A stretch of DNA of 64,000 bases from Toxonevra muliebris. Taxonomy: Eukaryota > Arthropoda > Insecta > Diptera > Pallopteridae. The notes beneath the pieces were generated by a model, which worked only from the letters and a program-made list of their open reading frames with translations, was not told where the DNA came from and searched no databases. This document shows positions 1-11,361 of this stretch, piece after piece. Numbering within the stretch: position 1 is the stretch's first letter; each line of letters opens with the position of its first letter. A program made the translations under genes and the position numbers. The DNA lies in the NCBI GenBank assembly GCA_963691655.1, contig OY829330.1, positions 18,408,182-18,472,181 of the forward strand, in the 5' to 3' direction.

Positions 1-2135
1 TTTCAAATAGAAAATGGTAATATTAGACCATCCGAACTGAAAATAAAATGCGTTATGAATTTTGCTGAACCTACTGACGTTCGCAAAGTGAGGCAGTTTT
101 TAGGCCTTGCGAGCTACTTTCGGCAATTTGTTAAAAATTTTGCAGTTATTGCGCAGCCACTAACTCAACTTACACGCAAAAATGTTGATTGGTACTGGAC
201 AGCTAAAGAGAACGAGGTGTTTCAATCTTTGAAAGAAAAATTAATCCAAAAGCCTATTTTATCCATGTACTCTCCAGATGCAAGAACAGAAGTGCATACC
301 GATGCATGCCAAATTGGATTCGGTGGAATTCTTTTGCAAGAGCAAGCTGATAAAAAACTACACCCAATTGCATATGCCAGTAAACAGACTACACGTGATG
401 AATCAAAATATCATTAAACTGAGCTAGAAACACTAGCAGTAATTTGGACTCTTGAAAAGTTTAGAGTGTATTTGATTGGCATAAATTTTACCGTCGTCAC
501 CGACTGCAATCCAGTGAGAAGCACACTGTCGAAGAGAGACATAATACCGCGCATAGGACGCTGGTGGTTACGCCTACAAGAATTCAATTTCGAAATAATT
601 CATCGCCCAGGCAATAGTATGCAACACGTAGACTCTCTTAGTCGAAATCCGTACGAAGTAGCAGAACCAAGTGAAACAGTGGCAGATGTGTTCGCGTTAT
701 ACAATACTCTTAGCGAATATGATTGGCTCAGTCTTCTACAACAAACTGATTCCAAAATTAAAGAAATATGCGCATCTTGGCGGAAAACAACTGCATTTGA
801 CGAGTTCGATCGTTATGTTCGCGAAAATTTTGTACTGAAAGATAATAAAATTTATCGTAAAGTTGGAGACAGCGAAAAACTATTTGTGCCCAATGCAGCA
901 AGATGGAAAATTGTAAACTCATATCATGACAAATTAGCTCATGTTGGTTTAGACAAAACAGTTACGAAAATCAGAGAATATTTTTGGTTTCCACGTTTAA
1001 AAAATTATGTTAAAAATTATATTGGTTCATGTGCTGAATGTTTATATCACAAAGAACCAGGAGGTAAGAAACCTGGCATGCTTCACCCCATTGACAAAAT
1101 TGGTGTGCCGTTCCATACCATACATTTAGATCACTTATGACCATTTGTAAGAAGTACCAACGGCAGCAATCGACGGTTTTACAAAATATTGTATATTAAA
1201 AGCAGTTAGAAACACTAAATCAAACACAACTGTCAAAATAGTGGACGAAATAGTTTGCATGTTCGGAGCACCAGCACGACTTATTACTGATTTGGGAACG
1301 TCATTCACTGGCGCTGCATTCGAGAAATTTTGCAAAGAGAAAAACATCGCACGTGAAAACTGCAACAGCAACTCCAAGGGCGAACGGTCAAATAGAAAGA
1401 CTAAATCGTAGTATTACGCCGATGATAGCAACAATGAGCCAAAAACCGGAGAACAAAGATTGGAACAAGTTTCTCGGCATTGCGCAATATAGCCTTAATA
1501 GCACCTATCATCGTACGATTAAAACTACACCCTTCCAACTGTTGTTTAATTACGCTCCACGAAATATCTTTGGATTTACAATTGAGGACACAGTGCGAAA
1601 TTCAACTGATATTGTTGGTAAAAATATTGAAAATGGGCGAGAAAAAGCAATGGTGAACATTATCGACGATCAGCGCAAACAAAAACTACGATTCGATCAG
1701 AAAAGATGCAATGCGCAATCGTATTTGCCCGGAGATGTTGTCATGATAAAACGCCACACAGTTCCAGTACCTGGAGAATCGTCGAAACTATTGCCTCGCT
1801 ACAAAGGTCCATATATAATAACCGAAGATCTGCCTAACGACCGCTATCGGGTATCTGATATACCTGGTATGCAAAGGACATCGAAATTCTACGAAGGTGT
1901 TGCAGCTGTGGACCAAATTAAGCGAATTATTATACCGGAAGGCGATGATCTGGATGATAATGTTGCTGAGCCAACGCAACATGATGACGGCCTAAATACA
2001 TCGAACTTTGTAGGTGATGTGCCAAGTAGTGCTGATGAGCCATCGCCAAATGACGATAATCAAGACATTCCGATTGAAGTTCCGAGAAGAAGTACGCGGC
2101 AGCGCAAGAAAAGAAACTTGGATATCTATTCGTAA
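1..2135 (+). pseudogene. Ty3/gypsy pol polyprotein remnant (RT end, RNase H, integrase)
   Basis: The reading starts in frame 1 at base 1, inside the end of a reverse transcriptase connection domain (RQFLGLASYFRQF, about 90-130). RNase H follows: HTDACQIGFGG carries the first Asp and TDCNPVR a later Asp. The integrase has a zinc-binding HHCC region (H-D-K-L-A-H near 925-945, C-A-E-C near 1030). Its catalytic D, D and E lie at HLDHL, LITDLGTSF and ANGQIERLN. The C-terminal tail carries RYKGPYIITE and an acidic end. Breaks: an in-frame TAA at 415-417 in RNase H, a TGA at 1138-1140 at the start of the integrase core, a small deletion with frame change between about 1160 and 1170, and a second frame change near 1343. 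Order RT-RH-IN is that of Ty3/gypsy (Metaviridae). It is dead. Gag, protease and the RT palm are outside the window. Confidence 0.93.
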
Positions 2136-2494
2136 TCGAGGACGATCATATTTCAGGACGGCCGAATGTTAACGACCCTGTATTAATGTTCTTATATTTA
2201 CTTATTAATACTCTTATGTACCTATATATTCTTTGTAATTCAAGTACTGTTATTCATTTACTTATTTACTTCTATTATGCATTACTGTACCATAACTATG
2301 TATTTTGATTTGATTAGAGAGTCGTATGATGTGTTTCTATTAAATAACACGTTTAAAGAAGAGCTCCTGCGTATTTTATTGAGAAGCCATCATATTTATA
2401 AAGACACGTTAGCTATCTTCGCTTACAAAATTTTATATTTTTTGAGAAAATGTTGTTTATGTATATCAACAGTTGTTAATAAAGAAAAAAAAGT
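2136..2494 (+). mobile_element. candidate 3' untranslated end and LTR of the Ty3/gypsy element
   Basis: After the pol stop at 2133-2135 comes a purine-containing stretch, then TGTTAACGACCC at 2167. That is a plausible LTR start, because many Ty3/gypsy LTRs begin TG. The region is non-coding; an AATAAA lies at 2479-2484, and ATCAACA near 2465-2471 could be the end. Without the 5' LTR in the window the borders cannot be confirmed. The open frame at 2277-2516 has no recognisable motif and is treated as chance. Confidence 0.4.
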
Positions 2495-2496
2495 GA

Positions 2497-2790
2497 TGGG
2501 TACGCCATTCGCTTAAACGTACTATTTTACATGATGATAGATATCTAAAATTCTTTTGAGTGCAAGATAAATGTTTTTTCCATACAAGATCCCAAACCCA
2601 TTGTAAAACATCCTTTTAAATCACGCTTTTCGGAGTAGGGCATCGAGTTTTCGCAAATTTAATTTTGTTTTTAGCACCTTATTTTCATATTCTGTTGTCG
2701 CAAGGAAGATCTGAAATACTTTAATAAAATGTATGGAGCAAATAAGCCATCGAATGTACATGCACTGAGCATATAATGACATGGAGACTC
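2497..2790 (+). repeat. repeat family P, single arm (related to the 34.2-36.5 kb palindrome)
   Basis: Starts with GTACGCCATTCGCTT and is clearly the same sequence as 36212-36470 on this strand and 35740-35970 on the other strand. Shared blocks include GTAAAACATCCTTT, AGTTTTCGCAAATTTAA, TATTTTCATATTCTG and GGAGCAAATAAGCCATC. No inverted partner follows, so this copy is one arm only. No open frame in it has a recognisable domain. Confidence 0.8.
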
Positions 2791-3329
2791 CAAACAGCCA
2801 AAAAAGTTGTTTCACTAAAAACTTGTAGCCTATCTCCCAATCAAAGTGTCCACGGCCTAAAATCAAATTTGTAATCAAATTCTTCTAAAAAAGTCAACAA
2901 TTGGAAAAAAAGTAAACAAACATATATAGTAGTAATAAGACAAGAAATGAAATATAAATATAAGGGATAATCGCATTTTTTCGAGACATTGTCGATGACC
3001 CTAGAAAGATGGTATATTTGATGCTGATCAACTTAGCCGAAGAGTATATGACAAAAAATAAATAAATAAAATAACATAATAAAATTTAAATAACAATTTG
3101 CAACATTTTATAGAAAAAAAACTACAGAAACCTCTAGAATCAATTGTAAAAGCAAACAATGCCATATTCGGATTCCTCGACTCGAAAAAACGTTATATTG
3201 GCTTCAATGCTATAAAGATAGTTTTAAAAATATAGTTTTCTATACAAAAAAACCAATAAAGTAATTAAATTATAATTTCAAAAGTTCAATCGAAAAATCC
3301 TGGGACTCATTTTCAATAGAAGTAATCGA
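2791..3329. other. AT-rich stretch with nothing recognisable
   Basis: No open frame with a known motif, no tandem repeat and no inverted repeat was seen. There are only short A/T runs and several AATAAA-like words near 3055-3070. Confidence 0.6.
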
Positions 3330-3529
3330 ACGCAGAGATGATAACACAGTGCAACACTGATGTGAAGTTAGCACCGATTTCAGAACTGAGCGAATTCGTC
3401 CTTAACATATCATAAGACAGCGTCTCTGTGATGTTATAACATTGCTGTAATTAACATAACAGGGCGAATTGCGAAAATAAAGCTTTCACGGCGAAAGATA
3501 GTAAAAATTATTTTTAATGTATAAAATGA

Positions 3530-4348
3530 TATCTTAGAAAAAAAATCGAGGCTGTCGTCGAAATTTTTTCTTGAGCTCAAATCTGGTTTCGCTATGTTTC
3601 ATATATTTTTCAAAAATGTACTGCTCCATTATATAAAATTATACTGAAATACTAAAGAATAGTGAAAAATGTGCATTGGTTTTGTAAGGCATTTAGTTTT
3701 TTTTAGGTATATCCAAAAGCTTTTGTACAAATAAAGCTTTGGGTGATATTTTTAAGTATAACCAATATGGCAAATTCCACCGGCTTTAAGTAGTAGTTGG
3801 CGGCGTAGTCGTTTGGTGTGTCGATAAAGTTATGAAAACAAGAACATTTTGGTGTGACTCGAGTTCGAATCCCAGCTTTTTGTGTTCTGAAATATTTTTA
3901 AAATTTATTTTTTGTTTAATGGCGAATTCCATTACACACGAATACCATATTTTTGAAGTTGGGGGAAATCGAACTATATTTCCTTATAACTTTTCTGCTG
4001 TTAAACTTTATTTCAAGAATTTTGGAAATATAATGCAAAATAATTTATTCTTTGCGTTAAATAAGAAACTTGCAAAATTCTTAATTTAATATTTTCGGTA
4101 GCATCGGTACTATTAGAACTATTGATACTATGTGGGTATGGAATCAACACTAATCGTTCTAGTGAATGAAGAAAAGCGCCGTGGCGCAGCCAACGCTACG
4201 CGAAAACAAAAAACTCATTTAAATTTATTTATGTGGACTAAGCCTATTGGGCGGTATCACAATAAAAAAAAAAAAAAAATACTGAACCACAAACTGAAAA
4301 CTAGGTTTTTTTATTTTCGAATATTTATATAACACATCTATTGCAGAG
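3530..4348. other. AT-rich stretch with a tRNA-like patch
   Basis: Apart from the tRNA-like segment at 3795-3870, only an A-run (4264-4280) and AT-rich DNA are seen. Short open frames at 3832-4089 and 4132-4332 carry no known motif. Confidence 0.5.
3795..3870 (+). repeat. tRNA-like (SINE head or tRNA pseudogene) with Pol III boxes
   Basis: A B-box-like GAGTTCGAATCCC at about 3858-3870 matches the Pol III consensus GGTTCGANTCC closely. An A-box-like TAGTCGTTTGG lies about 55 bases upstream. The acceptor stem does not pair, so it is not a functional tRNA. It is best read as a decayed tRNA-derived SINE head. Confidence 0.4.
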
Positions 4349-6360
4349 TTAAAATAAATTTTCCAAATTCAGTGCTGGAATTTTATCCCTCTGTATTGGC
4401 CATAATTCAAAAATGGTTACAACGCAGAGGCTACGGTATATGCCACAACATGGCCAGCAGACTTCGGCATAATTCAAGGTACAAAACTTAAAAATCGCTC
4501 TTTTTAAATTTTGATCAATTTTCTCAGCTTTTTCCACTGTATTGGCTATAACTCGGAAATGGCTACAACGCAGAAGCTGCAGTATATACCACCATATGGC
4601 CAGTAGACCTCGCCATGATTCCAGGTACCAAACTTAAAAATCGCTCTTTTTAAATTCTGGCAAAACGAAGCGGTGCTGGAATTTTGGTCAATTTTCTCAG
4701 ATTTTTCCACTGTATTGGCCATAATTAGGAAATGGGTATAACGCAGAAGCTGCGGTATATACCACCACATGGCCAGTAGACCTCGCCATGATTCCAGGTA
4801 CCAAACTTAAAAATCGCTCCTTTTAAATTTTGATCAATTTTCTCAGCTTTTTCCACTGTATTGGCCATAATTCGGAAATGGCTACAACGCAGAAGCTGCG
4901 GTATATACCACCATATGGCCAGTAAACCTCGGCATAATTCCAAGTACCAAACTTAAAAATCGCTCTTTTTAAATTCTGGCAAAACGAAGCGGTGCTGGAA
5001 TTTTGGTAAATTTTCTCAGATTTTTCCACTGTATTGGCCATAATTAGGAAATGGGTATAACGCAGAAACTGCGGTATATACCACCACATGGCCAGTAGAC
5101 CTCGGCATAATTCCAGGTACCAAACTTAAAAATCGCTCTTTTTAAATGTTGATCAATTTTCTCAGCTTTTTCCACTGTATTGCCCCTAATTCGGAAATGG
5201 CTACAACGCAGAAGCTGCGGTATATACCACCATATGGCTAGTAGACCTCGGCATAATTCCAAGTACCAAACTTAAAAATCGCTCTTTTTAAATTCTGGCA
5301 AAACGAAGCGGTGCTGGAATTTTGGTAAATTTTCTCAGCTTTTTCCACTGTATTGACCATAATTCGGAAATGGCTACAACGCAGAAGCTGCGGTATATAC
5401 CACCATATGGCCAGTAGACCTCGGCATAATTCCAAGTACCAAACTTAAAAATCGCTCTTTTTAAATTCTGGCAAAACGAAGCGGTGCTGGAATTTTGGTA
5501 AATTTTCTCAGATTTTTCCACTGTATTGACCATAATTCGGAAATGGCTACAACGCAGAAGCTGCGGTATATACCACCATATGGCCAGTAGACCTCGGCAT
5601 AATTCCAAGTACCAAACTTAAAAATCGCTCTTTTTAAATTCTGGCAAAACGAAGCGGTGCTGGAATTTTGGTAAATTTTCTCAGATTTTTCCACTGTATT
5701 GGCCATAATTAGGAAATGGGTATAACGCAGAAACTGCGATATATACCACCACATGGTCAGTAGACCTCGGCATAATTCCAGGTACCAAACTTAAAAATCG
5801 CTCTTTTTAAATGTTGATCAATTTTCTCAGCTTTTTCCACTGTATTGCCCATAATTCGGAAATGGCTACAACGCAGAAGCTGCGGTATATACCACCATAT
5901 GGCCAGTAGACCTCGGCATAATTCCAAGTACCAAACTTAAAAATCGCTCTTTTTAAATTCTGGCAAAACGAAGCGGTGCTGGAATTTTGGTCAATTTTCT
6001 CAGATTTTTCCACTGTATTGGCCATAATTAGGAAATGGGTATAACGCAGAAACTGCGGTATATACCACCATATGGCCAGTAGACCTCGGCATAATTCCAG
6101 GTACCAAACTTAAAAATCGTTTTTTTTAAATTCTGGCAAAACGAAGCGGTGCTGGAATTTTGGTAAATTTTCTCAGATTTTTCCACTGTATTGGCCATAA
6201 TTAGGAAATGGGTATAACACAGAAACTGCGGTATATACCACCACATGGCCAGCAGACCTCGGCATAACTTAAGGTACTTAACTTAAAAATCGCTCTTTTT
6301 AAATTCTGGCAAAACGAATCGGAGCTGGAATTTTGGTCAATTTTCTCAGCTTTATCCACT
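4349..6360 (-). repeat. left tandem array of 173/146-bp units
   Basis: About 12 units. Using the word GGCCAG as a marker (4599, 4771, 4917, 5090, 5236, 5409, 5582, 5755, 5901, 6074, 6247) the spacings are 172, 146, 173, 146, 173, 173, 173, 146, 173, 173. The short unit lacks 27 bases around GGCAAAACGAAGCGGTGCTGG. Two subtypes exist (GGCTACAACGCAGAAGCTGC and GGGTATAACGCAGAAACTGC). Neither unit length is a multiple of three, so the frame rotates from unit to unit. The long open frames seen on the minus strand come from lack of stops and are not genes. Confidence 0.95.
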
Positions 6361-6462
6361 GTATCGGAAAATTATAATTATTTTGTACTGGTGTTCAATT
6401 GTTTAAAATTTGGCAAAAGGGCTCAAAGAACCAATTCATAACATGTTATTTAAAAAAAAAAC
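6361..6462. repeat. shared arm segment next to the left array
   Basis: Pairs base for base, with few changes, with 11276-11361 in reverse orientation (TGGTGTTCAATTG, GAACCAATTCATAACATG). It stops at an A-run followed by CAA at about 6462, exactly where the extra block begins. Confidence 0.85.
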
Positions 6463-6484
6463 AATATTTAAAATGTTTTATTCC

Positions 6485-6550
6485 TAGATTCGAACCACGA
6501 TTGCAAGGCCAATGACACTTACACGAAACTAACATCTGGCTATGACGTCA
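6485..6550 (-). repeat. tRNA-like patch with a B-box
   Basis: On the minus strand GTGGTTCGAATCTAGG contains a near-perfect B-box, and TAGCCAGATGTTAGT about 45 bases upstream is a weak A-box. The arms do not fold into a proper cloverleaf, so it is taken as SINE debris rather than a tRNA gene. Confidence 0.3.
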
Positions 6551-6619
6551 TGGGAATTTTTATTTACATATTATCTATTCGTTGTTGTGCATAAGATTTG
6601 AATCGAAACTAAAGACATT

Positions 6620-6877
6620 AAGTTTACATATTATTGTAGCAGCGGTATATGAAATTTAACATGTACAAAAGAATTAACATTGCACCTTATAATCCATAAG
6701 CCATTACGAGTTTCAAATTTAACATTTTTAATCGTTTTTACTTTGCACATCGTTGTGATTCTACATTTTGTAACAGAAATGAAATAAAAGCATTTGTCAA
6801 ATAAGAAGATTTGTTGTTATGAATGTAAAAAATGTACAAGGAGGATAATTTATTTATTAGTTTATGAAATACATATA
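6620..6877 (+). repeat. repeat family R, copy 1 (interrupted by Tc1-like element)
   Basis: Matches 41868-42208 on the same strand (GTAGCAGCGGTATATGAAAT, CTACATTTTGTAACAGAAAT, TGTACA-GGAGGATAATTT). The match resumes after the Tc1-like insertion at about 8134-8175 (AAAATATGAAAA, CAACATTTTACCTAAATATA). The uninterrupted copy at 42 kb shows the empty target. Confidence 0.85.
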
Positions 6878-8133
6878 CACTGGCGGTCATTAAAATCGCA
6901 CCACCCACTAATTTCAAGAAAATCGTTTAAAATAGGACCTAAACCTGATTTTGTTTTAGTGAATGTAATTTTTTTTTTTTTTTTCGGGAACAAAATGAAC
7001 AAAATTCCGAAAGAAACATCATACGTACACACAAATTTACTTTTTAATTAAAACAAAAATATGGAAGAAATTTTACATTTTTGAGGATAGATATTAATTA
7101 AAAGTATGTAAAAATAAAAATATTTTTTATTTTTTGAAGATACAAACTAGGATTGATTTGTTTCAGGTTAGAGTCGCAAGCAAAAATGTTTAGTTGGATG
7201 GTGCTCCTCTCTTAGCCTTTGTTATGGCTGTTATCTTGAATGGCATAGAGGATATCATTCGTTATTTTTTTAATACCAAACTGTTTTCAGAACTCCAACA
7301 AGGGGTTTTTTATTCTTTGGCATGTTTTGAGCAACTTTCCGTTTCATTATATGACAGAGGTGCTCTATCGCGAACCGCGCGAGCTACCTAATCATTCCCG
7401 GCAGTAAATTCTAACATCATCGAAAGCATTTTGAATCTCCAAACAAATAAGGTATATTAGGAAAAATCCATTCAAGCCATATGACTTTGTGGGAATTTGA
7501 CTATTTTCGCTTCACGGTTATCCTTGTATTGCTTTATATCTGAGCGACTCACGTACCGAAAATTAAATGCGCATAAAAAATTGAGTTTAATTTGCCCGAT
7601 CATATAACTTTTCCCGAGTCTGCCAGAGTTCAATTGCTGTGGTTTTGAGTCCATGCCAGGCGATTTGTTTCCATCCATTTCGTCAACAACGACTTTTTGG
7701 CTGATCGTCTCCCATACAGACCGAACTTTTGTTTCTTTCTGCGTAAGTTTTCCACATTTTTATTCAAGTTGTAATAGCTCTTTAGCTCAGTCCTTATTGT
7801 GACTACACTTTTGAATCGATAATTTATGGTTCTCTTTCAGGTTATGCCATTTTCTAGATCAGCCCAACAGCAGTCGAATGCAAGAATCAGATTTCTTTAA
7901 GTATTTAACTTTATGACACTCTTGGATACCTAAGAACAAAAATTTCGACGTTTTGGTGGCGCGACAATTGTTTATACTTTGCAGTTGTTTCGCCAAACAA
8001 GCGCAATAAAAAATGAAACATCTCGCTTAAATACATTCTTAAAACATAAACAAGGGAATCTCCGTTACAAAGGAAGGGAAATTTGGGGTTTGCAGCAGTA
8101 TTGCAAGTGATGCGGTTGTTGTGACCGCCAGTC
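6878..8133 (-). mobile_element. degraded Tc1-like transposon
   Basis: Ends read CACTGGCGGTCA on the left and, as reverse complement, GACTGGCGGTCA on the right. TA lies on both outer sides (6876-6877, 8134-8135), the Tc1/mariner target. The empty-site paralogue at 42.2 kb supports the border. Length is 1256 bp. On the minus strand near 7191-7254 the words SMPFKITAITKAKRGAPSN resemble the conserved end of Tc1-family transposases. MKRKVAQNMPKNKKPLVGVL upstream resembles the segment before it. Several stops and frame changes break the gene, and the N-terminal helix-turn-helix domain could not be read. Confidence 0.75.
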
Positions 8134-8204
8134 TAAAATATGAAAACTTCCAACATTTTACCTAAATATAATCATCTTCTATATCTATCTATACCAGTGG
8201 TTCT

Positions 8205-9045
8205 CAAGTGGTGAGGCGCGAACGCATTTCAAAACAGAAATATTTGCGTACTCTGTAATGCTATAGTATTTAATCAAATAATTTCTCCTTTCATATTATG
8301 TGTAAAAAGCTACATTATGCACATTGAAATATCATTTTCAAAAACCTAAACTTCAAATACTTTTTAGAACCAAAATCCCATTTTTTTTAACTGTTTAAAA
8401 ATTTTTGTGACAAAATATTAATACTACTATTTATAAAAAATTAAATGGTGAAGTTTTTAACATTAAACGAATGTATTTAAAATACGCATTTATACTCTCA
8501 TGAAAGGATCTGTCTGGGAGGCCTGTCGAGAGAAAATTAGAAAGCCTCGTTGCTAGTTTGTGACGTGCTTCATGAAGCCAACATGTCAAATCCTTAACGA
8601 GGCATGCGTGCCTGGCACTGGCTAGGCATTAACACGCAATTTCATGTTTTGATTATAAAAATTTATTTAAAAATACAATTACGCACTCAAAATAATTTTA
8701 TGAAGAAAAATATTCGTATTTAAAAGTGTTTTTATTCTAAAAAAAACATCATTCTTTCCCTTTCTTCAATCTTTTTTGTTAGCCTTTGGTGGGTTTCTTG
8801 GCTGGTTTCACTTATATAATGTATGATGGGCTCGATTTATTATAATAATTATTTGGTTAGCTTTTCCTGGTGATTTTCCAACTAAAACCTCACTAAAATT
8901 TCACCATTGTAGTTTTTCTCACAAAGATCAATTTAAATACTAGATAAGTTTACTAACCTAGCTTATCTTCGACGCATTAACCAGGGCGAATTCCAAACTA
9001 GGCAAAAACTTAATATTTTTCCAGGTAGGTATGATTTAATTAAAA
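8205..9045. mobile_element. possible hAT-type end and unassigned sequence
   Basis: CCAGTGGTTCTCAAGTGG at about 8205-8222 has the CAGNGGTTCTCAA form of many hAT terminal repeats, and the same word occurs inverted at 25780-25795. No second end and no 8-bp duplication could be identified. The rest is AT-rich with one GC-rich patch (8510-8620) and no coding evidence. Confidence 0.3.
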
Positions 9046-10015
9046 AAATGGATGTGTGCAAGGCACGCAAGATATTTGATGTGTAAACAGTTAAGCTAAC
9101 TGAATGCCACATACATAAACTCACATATGTATAGCCATATATAGGAATTTAATGTATAATCTATATGCTTAGGTAATTAATTCAAATTAAAACAATTCTT
9201 TTATAAACTTAAAAACTTATTAGATATCATTATCTTTTATATATAATAGCCCAATTTACCATAAATTGCAAATGGTCTTGCATCATGGCAAATGCAAATT
9301 TTTATTCCATATCGCATGTATTTGTTGTTGTGATAGCATAAATATTTTGCAATTGCACCAAATCGTGAATAGGGCTGATATGTTGTAGTTGCATTATTTT
9401 TCTTTTACTCAATGCATCGGGATCTATATGCTCGCATATACGCAGCTGCAATTGCATCCTTTTTTTCGCGCTTTAAGTTTTTCTTCCAGTCGATTTGAAA
9501 ATTTATTAGATTTGAAAATTTTACATAACGTCGCCTGAGAAATGATTTGGCGTATAGGTATATGAATTTGTACACACATACATCAAATCAATCCTCAGGC
9601 GACGATAAGTACTTTCCGCATTTAACCTTAGAAAGGCAACAGGGATGACTAGTCACCCCACTACTTTTTAAAAGCACCGCAAAGAGAGTTGTCTTTACTG
9701 CATTTAATAAAAATAAAAAAGAATGTATTTTTATTGAAGTAAATAAGTGATTTTATAATAAATAAGTTTGATTTTTTCTGTTTAACATATTTGCTATTTA
9801 CATAGATAAAAAAGTGTTGCCTTTCTAATGCTAATGCACAAAGCAAAGTTTTTATAATGCCGTGGTTTGCTATCATTATCACTACATTTCGTTTATACAT
9901 TTATTGAAACCCAGATTCTTTATTCCTTATCATTTTATATTGTTTTTATATTTTAAAAAATATTTAATTTTAATGCAATCTAACTAACCGAATGCAAAAC
10001 CTATGTACCTATAAC
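9046..10015. repeat. left inner arm of the foldback element
   Basis: Pairs with 10375-11270. Matching blocks, in order, include GGATGTGTGCAAGGCACGCA, CAAATGGTCTTGCAT, CCTCAGGCGACGATAAGT, AATGCCGTGGTTTGCTATCA and ACGCCTGTGTTTGCTACGGC. Small indels separate the two. Non-coding. Confidence 0.9.
9626..9830. mobile_element. piggyBac-like MITE, left-arm copy
   Basis: Begins CCTTAGAAAGGCAACA after TTAA (9622-9625) and ends GTTGCCTTTCTAATG before CTAA (9831-9834). Target TTAA and a CCTTAGAAAGG terminal repeat are piggyBac-like. The right-hand TTAA has decayed to CTAA. It occupies the same place in the arm as its partner at 10553-10757. Confidence 0.75.
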
Positions 10016-10374
10016 GCCTGTGTTTGCTACGGCTTGTGTAAACATTTTAGCTCACGGTATGGGCAAAATTTCAAATGTGTAAAATGTAAGAATAACTGTA
10101 TCGTAAGATGTAAGATAACTGTAACGTCCAGTTCCTCTCTCGCTCACACTACTGCGCGGCATGACTGTGCTACTCTAACCAACAAAGAGAAGAGAAGAAG
10201 AGAGGGAGAAATTAAACTACGAGCGGATTTTGTTTGTTGATGTTTCGATCAATTTACTCACTCATATATGTACATACGAAAACAAAATGTGTGTGTATAT
10301 TTATTCGTGGCAGAATTATTTTTTGGTGTTAAACGTGTGGAGATCGACTATACCATACAAGCAGAGAAGTCGCC
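10016..10374. other. central spacer of the foldback element
   Basis: Unpaired loop region of about 360 bases with no recognised coding motif. It holds a short run of repeated words (AAAATGTAAGAATAACTGTA, AGATGTAAGATAACTGTAAC) and a purine-rich patch at 10186-10215. Confidence 0.6.
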
Positions 10375-11275
10375 GTAGCAAACACAGGCGTTTGATAGGT
10401 TTTGAATTCGGTTAGTTAGATTGGATTAAAATTAAATATTCTTTAAAATATAAAAACAATACAAAATGATAAGTAATAAAGAATCTAGGTTTCAATAAAT
10501 GTAAAAACAAATTGTAGTAATAATGATAGCAAACCACGGCATTGTAAATTAACCTTAGAAAGGCAACACTTTTTTTATCTATGTAAATAGCAAAAATGTT
10601 AAACAGAAAAAATCAAACTTATTATTATAAAATCACTTATTAACTTCAAAGTAAATACATTGTTTCTTATTTTTATTAAATGCTGTTAAAGCAAATCTCT
10701 TTGCGGTGCTTTTAAAAAGTAGTGGAGTGACTGGTCACGCCTGTTGCTTTTCTAAGGTTAAATGGGGAAAGCACTTATCGTCGCCTGAGAATTGATTTGG
10801 CGTATGTGTGTACAAATTCATATACCTATTCGAAGTTATGTAAAATTTTCAAAAAAAAGATGCAATTGCAGTTGCGTATATGCGAGCATATCGTGCCCGA
10901 TGCATTGAGTAAAAGAAAAATGATTCAACTACAAGATATCAGCCCTATTCACGATTTGGTGCAAATGCAAATTATTTCTGCTATCACAACAACAAATACA
11001 TGCGATATGGAACAAAAATTTGCATTTGCATTGATGCAAGGCCATTTGCAATTTATAGTGAATTGGGCTATTACATATATATAAAAGAATAATAATAATA
11101 TATTTTTAACTTTATAAAAGAATTCTTTTAATTTGAATTATTTACCTAAGCATATTATACATCAAATCCCTATAAATGGCTATACATATGTGAGCTTATG
11201 TATATGGCATTCAGTTGGTTTAACTGTTTACACATCAAATATCTTGCGTGCCTTGCACACATCCATTGTTTTTTT
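10375..11275. repeat. right inner arm of the foldback element
   Basis: Inverted partner of 9046-10015. The open frame 10797-11084 crosses arm sequence also present, in decayed form, on the left and has no recognised domain, so it is not called as a gene. Confidence 0.9.
10553..10757. mobile_element. piggyBac-like MITE, right-arm copy
   Basis: Flanked by TTAA on both sides (10549-10552 and 10758-10761). Ends are CCTTAGAAAGGCAACA and, as reverse complement of the right end, CCTTAGAAAAGCAACAGG. A GTGACTGGTCAC palindrome lies near the right end. Length is 205 bp; no coding capacity. Confidence 0.8.
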
Positions 11276-11361
11276 TAAATAACATGTTATGAATTGGTTC
11301 TTTGAGCCCTTTTGCCAAATTTTAAACAATTGAACACCAGTACAAAATAATTATAATTTTC
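11276..11361. repeat. shared arm segment next to the right array
   Basis: Inverted partner of 6361-6462, joining directly to the inner arm without the 2.6-kb block found on the left. Confidence 0.85.

Larger units (their letters stand above)
6463..9045. mobile_element. 2.6-kb block present only in the left arm
   Basis: The right arm passes directly from the 6361-6462 equivalent to the 9046-10015 equivalent across an A-run and CAATGGATGTGTG. The left arm has about 2.58 kb at that point. The block holds a tRNA-like patch, a repeat-R copy, a Tc1-like element and a hAT-like end. It is either an insertion into the left arm or a loss from the right. Its content of other repeat families favours insertion, possibly several. 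Confidence 0.65.

Noticed and set aside
1135..1377. Minus-strand 80-residue ORF
   Set aside because: Shadow of the integrase reading frame on the other strand.
4349..6360. Series of minus-strand ORFs of 62-106 residues sharing WWYIPQLLR and EKIDQN words
   Set aside because: They are translations of the 173/146-bp tandem units. Unit lengths are not multiples of three, the same words appear in shifted frames, and the mirror array gives the same peptides.
10797..11084. 95-residue ORF in the right inner arm
   Set aside because: The paired sequence in the left arm does not keep the frame and there is no domain.
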